A stretch of DNA of 41,497 nt from an uncultured Muribaculaceae bacterium (GTDB lineage: Bacteria; Bacteroidota; Bacteroidia; Bacteroidales; Muribaculaceae): positions 1 to 41,497 of the forward strand of contig CAJULY010000021.1 of assembly GCA_910587185.1 (NCBI GenBank). The letters are read 5' to 3'. The translations under genes were made by a program, and so were the position numbers. Every line of letters begins with the position of its first letter. Within the stretch, counting starts at the first letter, position 1. Shown piece after piece: positions 35,225 through 41,497 of the stretch. The notes under the pieces were generated by a model that was given only the letters and a program-made list of their open reading frames with translations, had not been told where the DNA came from and made no database searches.

Positions 35225-37192
35225 TCAGAAACCGGGGTTCTGCACAAGCTGAGGATTGGCATACACGTCACCGTACTGAATCGGATAGAGATAGAGTTTG
35301 TTGGCCCAGGTGTAGTTGTAGGGCAGACGGGTGGGCTGGTTGAATTCCTCGAACGAGGGATTCTCCTTGGCGAGGGCGTTAAGACCCATGCGCTTGCCGA
35401 GACCGAGATATTTGTCACCCTCCACATAGCGGCGGATGTCGAAGTAGCGTTTGCCTTCAGCGAAGAATTCGCAGATGCGCTCGTTCTTAACCCAGTCGAG
35501 AAGCGACATTCCACCGGCACCGATCATCGATGCGGTCAGAGGCTTGGCGCCTGCACGCTCGCGGATCACGTTGACATCGCGGATAGCCTCGTCGGTCATT
35601 CCGAGCTGAGCTTCGCATTCGGCGCGGATCAGGTAGAGCTCGGCCAGACGGATGACTGCTCGAGAGGGAGCAACATAACCTACGTAGGTGTTGGTCTTGG
35701 CGATCTGCATCACCGGCGGCATGAATTTCTGGGTCATAAAGCCGGTCACGCTGTTGTCGCGGGTCGAGGTGTTGTAGCCCTGGAGATCCTTGTCGAGCAT
35801 ATTGAGACGCACGGGTTCGCCGTCCTTGATGCGGAGCGAATAGTCGCCGCCGTCGAAACCTATCCATGCGTAGAAACGAGGTTCGCGGCCTACGCAGAGA
35901 TTGATGATGCGGTCGCGGTCAGCGCCGTCGGCGCCGAGACCGGCGCTCTTGTACCAGTCGCTTTCAGGAGTGAAGTCGGTGTCGTTCTCGGGAAGAAGAC
36001 CGTTTTCGGTCAGGAAGTGGGTTACGGCGAAGAGAGTGGGGTTATGGCCTGAGTAGCCGGAGAGCATGTTTCCGTTGTTGAGCTGCATGATTTTCTTGGG
36101 GAAACAAGCAAACCACTGGGTTGTCAGCGCGTCCGGAATGGTCGTCATGATGGCCTCGCGGTTGCCTTCGTTCTCGCAGGCATAGTGGAGATAGCGCATG
36201 CGGAGCACGGCAGCCTTGAATTCATCGCTGGCACCGCCCGGAATATACAAGTCGTCAAGATTGATATTGGCGTTGATATACTCGTTGCCTCGGTAGATGG
36301 CGCGGTCGCCCTGGTTCTCGGCCCAGTTGATGGCCTCGTTGGCGGCGGCGTAGGCGCGGTTCCACTTGGAAGCGTCGTAGGTATGGCTGATCAGTTCCTG
36401 ACCGTAGCCCGGAGTCTCCCAGTTGGTATTCTTGAAATCGGGATAGGGGAAAGAACCGTTATAGAGGGGCGAAGCTGCAAGCAGAAGCACTTTGGCCTTG
36501 ATGGCCTTGCAGATTGTCGAAGTCATACGTCCCATGTAGGCTACGTCGCGCTTTGCGGGGAGGTCTGCCGCAGCCTCGTCGAGCTGGTTGACGATCCAGT
36601 CAACGCAGTAGTCGAAGTGGTAGCGGCCGGGGAAGGAGCTCTGGGGAGCGTCGAGGGGAAGTTTCTCCTCGAGAATGGCGATCGGGCCGTAGCGGCGGAG
36701 GATTACGAAGTGGTAGTAAGCCATGAGGGCTTTCATCTCCGCGCGCCACTCGCGATCGGTTGCGGCGTCGATCACACCGCGCTCAAGGATCTGACACTCG
36801 TCCATCTTCTGGAGGAAGAGCAGGCACTGGCCTATACCGTTGTAGTTGTGACCCCAGTAGTCGGGAGCGTTCTGCGACGAAAGAGTGTTCAGGAGGATAC
36901 GTGCGGCCGAACCGTCGGAAGCCCATGCATGTGGGTTGAGGATATCGTCGGCCGTGGTGTTTATTTCCGAAAGGTAGTTTCCATAGGGGAGTTCGCCCAC
37001 GCTGTTGTTTTTCGAGAAAGCGTAACAGCTGTAGAGGAAGCCGAGAGCGTTCTCATAGTTCTCCATAGCGTCATCGACATCGACCTGTTCCGGCGGAACG
37101 ATGTCGAGGTAGTTGCACGCCACGGTTCCTCCGAGAAGCCCCATGACTCCGGCGCAGAGAAGCAGTCGGTTGAATATATTTCTGATTTTCAT
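35225..37192 (-). CDS. SusD/RagB family outer-membrane lipoprotein
   Basis: The product is 655 residues. The lipoprotein signal ends at TVAC (C26), followed by NYLDIVPPEQVDVDDAMEN, the standard SusD beginning. TPR-like helices form the scaffold (EMKALMAYYHFVILRRYGPIAI is the conserved SusD core segment). The C-terminal RagB/SusD signature is YLIRAECEAQLGMTDEAIRDVNVIRERAGA, then WVKNERICEFFAEGKRYFDIRRY. It binds glycans or peptides and caps the SusC transporter at the cell surface. It begins 21 nt after susC. The nutrient cannot be deduced. Confidence 0.96.
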   Translation of the reverse strand: MKIRNIFNRLLLCAGVMGLLGGTVACNYLDIVPPEQVDVDDAMENYENALGFLYSCYAFSKNNSVGELPYGNYLSEINTTADDILNPHAWASDGSAARILLNTLSSQNAPDYWGHNYNGIGQCLLFLQKMDECQILERGVIDAATDREWRAEMKALMAYYHFVILRRYGPIAILEEKLPLDAPQSSFPGRYHFDYCVDWIVNQLDEAAADLPAKRDVAYMGRMTSTICKAIKAKVLLLAASPLYNGSFPYPDFKNTNWETPGYGQELISHTYDASKWNRAYAAANEAINWAENQGDRAIYRGNEYINANINLDDLYIPGGASDEFKAAVLRMRYLHYACENEGNREAIMTTIPDALTTQWFACFPKKIMQLNNGNMLSGYSGHNPTLFAVTHFLTENGLLPENDTDFTPESDWYKSAGLGADGADRDRIINLCVGREPRFYAWIGFDGGDYSLRIKDGEPVRLNMLDKDLQGYNTSTRDNSVTGFMTQKFMPPVMQIAKTNTYVGYVAPSRAVIRLAELYLIRAECEAQLGMTDEAIRDVNVIRERAGAKPLTASMIGAGGMSLLDWVKNERICEFFAEGKRYFDIRRYVEGDKYLGLGKRMGLNALAKENPSFEEFNQPTRLPYNYTWANKLYLYPIQYGDVYANPQLVQNPGF

Positions 37193-37213
37193 GATTTTCG
37201 TTTGTTAAGAGGA

Positions 37214-40200
37214 TTAAAGATTGAACTGAACACCGACAGTGACGGTCTTCTGCAGAGGATAGGAGTTCCAGCGGGTCAACTCCGGATCCCAGTACTTGAA
37301 GGATGAGAAGTTCAGGAGGTTGTTGCCGGATACATAGACGCGTCCGAGGGGGAACGACCATCCGAGCTCGACGTTGCGCAGACGCAGGAAGGAACCTGAG
37401 CGCATCCAGTGGGTGGAGGCGACGGTGTTGTTGGCCACGTCGGTTACCTGGATACCCATGAGCGGGAATTCGGCGTCGAAGTTGCCGCGGTCGGGATCGA
37501 AGTAGCTCTCGGCAATTGCGGAGAGGACGTTACGCGGGGCGTTGCCCGGAGTCTGCTGGAAGGGGAAGATCTGGTTGTTGACGCCGTCCATCTGTGCGCC
37601 GGTCAGGAGAAGGGTGCGCTTCGCGGAGCCGGTGAAGAAGAAGCCGAAGTCAAACTTGCGCCAGTTGATTGTTCCGCCGAAACCATACTGGAGGCGGGGA
37701 ACGGAACCGTATTCGGAGATCATGGTCTGGTCATCCTGGTTGATCTGGCCGTCGCCGTTGAGGTCGCGGTACTTGATATCGCCGACCTTAACCTGCGAAC
37801 CGAGGTTCTGCACGGGGCTGTTGTCGATCTCTTCCTGAGTCTGGAAGTAGCCTTCGGCAATGTAACCGCGGGTGTGGTTCAGAGGAAGTCCGGTCTGATA
37901 CTGCCATGCGTAGGGATAGTTGAGTTCGTCGGCGTTGACCAGTTTGTTCTTGTTGTAGGTGAAGTTTCCGGTCACGCTGATCGAAGTCTCCGAGTTGAGA
38001 GCCTTGGTGTAGGTGAGGCTGCCTTCGAAACCTTTGTTCTCGGCGCGGCCCACTGCGGCGTAAGGCATCATGTCGCCGTAGCCGAGCATTGCGGGCCATG
38101 ACTGACGCTGCATGAACATGTCGTAGCGTTTGTCGTGGAAGTAGTCGAAGGTAAGGTTAAGTTCGCGGAAGAGGTGGATATCGACACCGACGTCGAGCTT
38201 CTTCACCTTTTCCCATCCGAGGTTGCGCACACCGTAGTAGGTTATCTGCGGACCGCCGAGCGAAGCGCCCCATCCTGCGCCACCGCCGGCACCGGGTTGC
38301 CACGTAAGGCCGTTCAGATTGTTACCTGCGATCTGGTCGTAGTAGAGGAAGTATGATCCGTTAGGTTTGACAAGGTCGTCGGAACCTACGAGACCGTAAG
38401 ATCCGCGGACTTTGAGGTAGGAAACCACATTGGAGAGGGGTTCCCAGAATTTTTCGTTGCTGATTACCCAGCCGATAGAACCTGCGGGGAAGAAGCCGAA
38501 GCGGTAGCCCTTGGCGAGACGCTCGGTTCCGTTGTAACCGAAGTTGAACTCGAAAAGGTAGCGGTGGTCGTAGTCGTAGGTCACACGGCCCGATACGCCC
38601 TGGTTACGGTTAGGCAGGATGGTCGCGTTGCGGTATTCGCGCATGCGGTAGAGCACCATTGCCGAAACATCGTGGAGGTCGAAGCGACGGCTGTAGTTGA
38701 GGTTGGCCTGCATCTCGAAGGTGTTGTCGGAAACATTGTAGAGATCCGACTCGGAGATGTAGTTGGTTCCGATGTCACCGCGCTGAAGGTCGAACACGGG
38801 GTTCTGCCAGTCGTTGTAGTCAACGGTGGTTGCGGGCATATATGTATAAGGAGAGATCGAACGGGCATAATATTTCTGAGCCCAGCTCTTGAAGTTCACC
38901 CAGCCCTGGAATTTGAGGCCCTTGGTGATGAAGTCGAGGGTCTGGTCGATCTTCATGACGGTGTTGACCGTGTTCTGGTTGCTCTGATAGAGCGAGGTGG
39001 TCATCTGAGCCCAGGGGTTATCGAGATATACACCGCCGGCAAGCTCGTATGTACCGTAGAGAATGTGGTCATAGCCGTCGCGTGCGGGATAGGTCACGGG
39101 GAAGAGGGTCGGGTTGTACTGAAGCACATAGTTGAACAGATCGGTCGCGCCGATATTCGGACGGGTGTTCTGGCGGATCTGTGCGTTCATGTTCATTGAC
39201 ACGGTCGTGGTCGGTGTCAGCTTGTAGGCGATGTTGCTCTGGAAGGTGTAGTTGTAGTTCTGGATGTTGTTGTTCCAGGAGTAGAGCTTCTTTGTGCGGT
39301 AGTGGCCGTTCTCGTGGAGAACCTCGAGAGCCATGTAATATTTCACCTTGCTGCCGCCGCCCGAAACGTTGATGCTGGCTTTCTGGCGCGTAGCCATCTT
39401 CTTGAAGAGGGTTTCGCCCCAGTCAACGTCGGGATAGAGATAGGGGTTCTCGCCCGAGCGCGTGCGGTCGATCTGTTCCTGGCTGTAACGCAGCGCTTCG
39501 GCGGGAGTGCGGCCGTACTGGGCTTTGTTGTAAAGCTCCATGTATGTAGCACCGTCAACAAACTCGGGCATCTTGTTGAGGATGTTGAAGGCGTTCTCGA
39601 CCTGAATGTTGATGTTTGTCTTCGAGTTGTATTCACCGCCCTTGGTGGTGATGATCATAACACCGTTGGCACCGCGCGCACCGTAGATTGCGGTTGCGGA
39701 GGCGTCCTTCAGCACTGAGAAGCTCGAGATGTTTTCAGCCGGGATGTAGTTGAGGTCGCTGGCCGAGATCTCGACGTCGTCGAGAAGAATCAGCGGGGTA
39801 GCGCTCTTTCCGGCGAAGTTGGAGATACCGCGGATGTAGAATTCGGCGCCTGAACCGGGCTGACCGGAGGTGTTGTTGGCATAGACGCCCGCAAACTTAC
39901 CGGCGAGGTTGGTGGTCAGAGTCGAGCTTGACATCTTGAGGTCATCGCCTTTCACAGAGGAGATGGCACCGGTCACCGACACTTTTTTCTGAGTACCCGC
40001 ACCGACGACCACGATTTCGTTGAGCGAGTTTCCTGCAGGCTTCATCGCGATGCGTATGGTCGCGAGGTCTGCGATGTTCACTTCCTGTTTCTCGTAGCCC
40101 ACGTAAGTGACCACAAGTTTAGGATTTTTAAGATTGCTTCTGAACTTGATGGTGAATTCTCCGTCAATATTCGTGGCGACAGTGCTTTTGGGATCGCCGA

Positions 40201-40426
40201 CGACCTGCACGGTAGCTCCGAGGAGCGGTTCATCATTCTCATTGTCAACGACAACTCCGGTCACAGTACGTGTCGTTTCTGGAGCGGGAGCGGCAGATGG
40301 TGGAGCGACTGACGTCTTAGCCGTCGATTTCACCCCCCCCTCCGACGCAAACGCCTGATTCATAGGGCAATAGCCCACAGACAACAGACTGATTAGCGTC
40401 AGTGTGGTTCTGAGTCTTTTACTCAT
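37214..40426 (-). CDS. SusC/RagA TonB-linked outer-membrane transporter
   Basis: The product is 1070 residues. A signal peptide (about 1-28) is followed by a low-complexity Ser/Ala/Pro linker (28-52). A CarboxypepD_reg-like domain covers about 53-130 (VTGVVVDNENDEPLLGATV, IDGEFTIKF). A TonB-box-like NEIVVVGAG comes next (136-144), then the plug (about 150-265) with the SusC signature LKDASATAIYGARGANGVMIITTKGG. A 22-strand-type barrel ends VGVQFNL. There is no STN domain, so anti-sigma signalling is unlikely. It imports ligands captured by the SusD partner. Odd feature: a G8 run at codons 29-32 (plus-strand C8 at 40333-40340). Confidence 0.97.
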   Translation of the reverse strand: MSKRLRTTLTLISLLSVGYCPMNQAFASEGGVKSTAKTSVAPPSAAPAPETTRTVTGVVVDNENDEPLLGATVQVVGDPKSTVATNIDGEFTIKFRSNLKNPKLVVTYVGYEKQEVNIADLATIRIAMKPAGNSLNEIVVVGAGTQKKVSVTGAISSVKGDDLKMSSSTLTTNLAGKFAGVYANNTSGQPGSGAEFYIRGISNFAGKSATPLILLDDVEISASDLNYIPAENISSFSVLKDASATAIYGARGANGVMIITTKGGEYNSKTNINIQVENAFNILNKMPEFVDGATYMELYNKAQYGRTPAEALRYSQEQIDRTRSGENPYLYPDVDWGETLFKKMATRQKASINVSGGGSKVKYYMALEVLHENGHYRTKKLYSWNNNIQNYNYTFQSNIAYKLTPTTTVSMNMNAQIRQNTRPNIGATDLFNYVLQYNPTLFPVTYPARDGYDHILYGTYELAGGVYLDNPWAQMTTSLYQSNQNTVNTVMKIDQTLDFITKGLKFQGWVNFKSWAQKYYARSISPYTYMPATTVDYNDWQNPVFDLQRGDIGTNYISESDLYNVSDNTFEMQANLNYSRRFDLHDVSAMVLYRMREYRNATILPNRNQGVSGRVTYDYDHRYLFEFNFGYNGTERLAKGYRFGFFPAGSIGWVISNEKFWEPLSNVVSYLKVRGSYGLVGSDDLVKPNGSYFLYYDQIAGNNLNGLTWQPGAGGGAGWGASLGGPQITYYGVRNLGWEKVKKLDVGVDIHLFRELNLTFDYFHDKRYDMFMQRQSWPAMLGYGDMMPYAAVGRAENKGFEGSLTYTKALNSETSISVTGNFTYNKNKLVNADELNYPYAWQYQTGLPLNHTRGYIAEGYFQTQEEIDNSPVQNLGSQVKVGDIKYRDLNGDGQINQDDQTMISEYGSVPRLQYGFGGTINWRKFDFGFFFTGSAKRTLLLTGAQMDGVNNQIFPFQQTPGNAPRNVLSAIAESYFDPDRGNFDAEFPLMGIQVTDVANNTVASTHWMRSGSFLRLRNVELGWSFPLGRVYVSGNNLLNFSSFKYWDPELTRWNSYPLQKTVTVGVQFNL
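40333..40340 (-). repeat. G8 homopolymer in the 5' coding region of susC
   Basis: Eight consecutive G (minus strand) lie just after the predicted signal peptide. Losing one G gives an immediate TGA; gaining one gives a TAA within eight codons. Both outcomes can be read directly from the sequence. Confidence 0.9.
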
Positions 40427-40784
40427 AATGATAATTAGTTTAATGGTTAAAGATTGGTTCTAATTTTAGGTAATTGTTATTGTTTTGGATGGAACAGTTC
40501 AGTTTTGTGATTTGTGATTCTTTTTAAGGATAATGATTGGCTTTTAGATAATTTTTTTGAATTTCCGGAGAGCTTCTTGAAAAATCGGTGCAATTTAGCA
40601 ATAAAGTTTAATTCGCACAAAAAAATCCAAAATTTAAGATTTTACAATGGCTAATCTTAACCTTTATTAACTAAAGGCTGCTTTTATCGATTAAAAAACG
40701 CCCGATTTCCCGTAGCTGACCCGGGAGTGGGGAAAGGGATAAAACTTTCGGCTTCCGAGCCGCTCCGAAATGTCTGATCTATGG
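40427..40784. other. AT-rich susC upstream region with a small GC-rich dyad
   Basis: This is the region 5' of susC. No perfect minus-strand TAnnTTTG was found; the nearest is TAAATTTTG near 40630, one base too long. The right end becomes GC-rich and contains nested dyads at 40746-40770 (TTTCGG...CCGAAA around CGGCTTCCGAGCCG). No supportable gene is present. Confidence 0.5.
40767..40778 (+). repeat. Direct repeat copy 1 flanking the inverted repeat
   Basis: GAAATGTCTGAT is repeated with one mismatch as GAAATGTTTGAT at 41082-41093, just outside the opposite end of the inverted repeat. Confidence 0.5.
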
Positions 40785-41076
40785 GGTTGAGTGAAGTTGA
40801 AAAGGGTTGATGGACAAGCCCGCAGAGCGTGCAACAAGTAACCGTGTATGAAGCGTAGCGGAGTGCACGGACAAAGACGGCCCAATATCCTCGGCGTCCC
40901 CCGCAGGGATGCCTCAGTGGTTGATGCTATGTCCTGTACCACAGAATCGTCCCTCCGCGACTCAATTATCATGTATCATGCCTATCCGACCACTCCGCGT
41001 TGCTCCATGGCCGGTTACTTTCAGCACGCCCTGACGGGCTCCGAGGGGGAAAAACTTGATTGGCCTTAACTCAACC
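40785..41076. repeat. ~290-bp imperfect inverted repeat (two opposed ~140-bp units)
   Basis: The left half (from GGTTGAGT at 40785) and right half (to ACTCAACC at 41076) are imperfect reverse complements about a centre near 40929. The clearest block, 40818-40865 against 40991-41039, matches at 37 of about 48 positions by hand. The halves also give similar peptides on opposite strands (SVVQDIASTTEASLR and SVVDAMSCTTESSLR). It is GC-rich against AT-rich flanks. It encodes no recognisable protein and looks like a dispersed non-coding element or a structured RNA. Confidence 0.7.
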
Positions 41077-41081
41077 GCATT

Positions 41082-41093
41082 GAAATGTTTGAT
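41082..41093 (+). repeat. Direct repeat copy 2 flanking the inverted repeat
   Basis: GAAATGTTTGAT is the partner of 40767-40778 (11 of 12 bases identical), in the same orientation. It could be a degraded target-site duplication or part of a larger unit. Confidence 0.5.
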
Positions 41094-41150
41094 TGAACTG
41101 ATTTGACGAGAATAAAACAATCTCTATTAAGATTAATTAATGGAATATAT

Positions 41151-41183
41151 TTTCTACAGGAAATCCTTTTTTTTTTAATTTTG
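41151..41183 (+). promoter_or_regulatory. Putative promoter with T10 tract in its spacer
   Basis: TAATTTTG at 41176-41183 fits the TAnnTTTG -7 box. TTTC at 41151-41154 is a near match to the -33 TTTG. Ten consecutive T (41167-41176) fill the spacer and run into the -7 box. The small peptide gene starts about 90 nt downstream. Confidence 0.5.
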
Positions 41184-41270
41184 AAGATTCTCTTGAAATA
41201 GCGGAATTTATTTCCCGCAAAAGAGATTGAATTCAAATACATCATCAATCACCTCTAAAGTCTGACCGAC

Positions 41271-41438
41271 ATGAAACGCATTTCTGTTTTAGCCCTGTTC
41301 TTATTATTGTTCGCCACCGTCATGCAATCTGCCGACAAACAGAAGTGCATTATCCTGAATTCGCCACTGATTAATAAAAAAATACTTCCTTCAGTGGAAT
41401 CCACTTTGAAAAATTTCGGTATTTCTGTTGAAACATAA
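41271..41438 (+). CDS. Small secreted peptide, 55 residues, unknown function
   Basis: ATG 41271 to TAA 41436-41438. The first ~21 residues form a clear signal peptide (MKRISVLALFLLLFATVMQSA). The mature ~34 residues contain one Cys and are Lys-rich (start DKQKCIILNSPL, end KNFGISVET). I recognise no family. The 5' region has a TAATTTTG box and a possible hairpin at 41189-41226 (TCTCTT/AAGAGA enclosing GCGG/CCGC). Alternatively it is the surviving start of a decayed longer gene. The nearest neighbour, susC, lies on the other strand beyond the inverted repeat. Confidence 0.55.
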   Translation: MKRISVLALFLLLFATVMQSADKQKCIILNSPLINKKILPSVESTLKNFGISVET

Positions 41439-41497
41439 GGTGTTTCATTTTATTCTCCAATTCCGATCGTTTAAGTCTGTTTTGTTGACGGATGAAT
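41439..41497. other. Right window edge, no feature seen
   Basis: About 60 nt of AT-rich sequence follow the small peptide stop codon. It holds no visible gene start or terminator. Confidence 0.4.

Noticed and set aside
40691..41069. Two small ORFs (93 and 73 residues) on opposite strands within the inverted repeat
   Set aside because: Their similar peptides are explained by the inverted repeat itself; they have no signal, domain or plausible ribosome start.
41189..41226. Riboswitch-like hairpin in the 5' region of the small peptide gene
   Set aside because: Only two short stems with a large internal loop; too weak to call as a regulatory RNA.
1..41497. tRNA, rRNA, IS elements, integrases and prophage genes
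   Set aside because: None was recognised on either strand; every long ORF has a cellular assignment or is a shadow.

Overview
The window looks like a Bacteroidales chromosome segment, probably Muribaculaceae-like (family level is inference). It has a SusC/SusD pair, Bacteroidota-type promoters (TTG, about 20-22 nt, TAnnTTTG), outer-membrane lipoproteins, DUF1735 and DUF4491 proteins, few recognisable Shine-Dalgarno sites and moderate GC with AT-rich gaps. No rRNA, tRNA, transposase, integrase or phage gene was seen.

Left edge (1-1487): the leader-distal end of a CRISPR array. It holds 22 identical 36-bp repeats plus one repeat cut to 20 bp. The leader and any cas genes would lie left of the window. 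Then come a lone unknown lipoprotein (1632-2582, +) and a minus-strand run of biotin synthase, a secreted NPCBM-type glycoside hydrolase and a membrane Ser/Thr kinase (7898 down to 2701).

8093-13091 (+): a TolC, HlyD, ABC-2 permease, ABC-2 permease export cluster with no ATPase gene. 14707-13116 and polA (17523-14731) form a minus-strand group of DNA polymerase I, a TPM-domain membrane protein and a DUF4491 protein. The polymerase appears to have lost key proofreading residues. Polyprenyl diphosphate synthase (17631-18608, +) diverges from polA.

27513-18646 (-): a tightly packed seven-gene series of TPR protein, outer-membrane beta-barrel, GT2 polyprenol-phosphate sugar transferase, dihydroorotase, glucosaminidase, queF and queC. 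27754-31026 (+): Ig-like lipoprotein, redox repressor Rex and a divergent FAH-like protein. 33643-31031 (-): dtd, MazG-like, deoC, GYF/CD225 membrane protein and DUF2752 protein, with short gaps or overlaps.

Right end: a minimal Sus-type nutrient-uptake locus on the minus strand (susC, susD, DUF1735 lipoprotein; 40426-33851), followed by a clear terminator. No glycoside hydrolase or regulator is attached to it inside the window. Upstream of susC lies a roughly 290-bp imperfect inverted repeat, two opposed copies of a ~140-bp unit, followed by a 55-residue secreted peptide gene. Two long homopolymers, G8 early in susC and T10 in the putative promoter of the small peptide gene, are possible slippage switches. 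The inverted repeat and these two tracts are the least explained features of the window.
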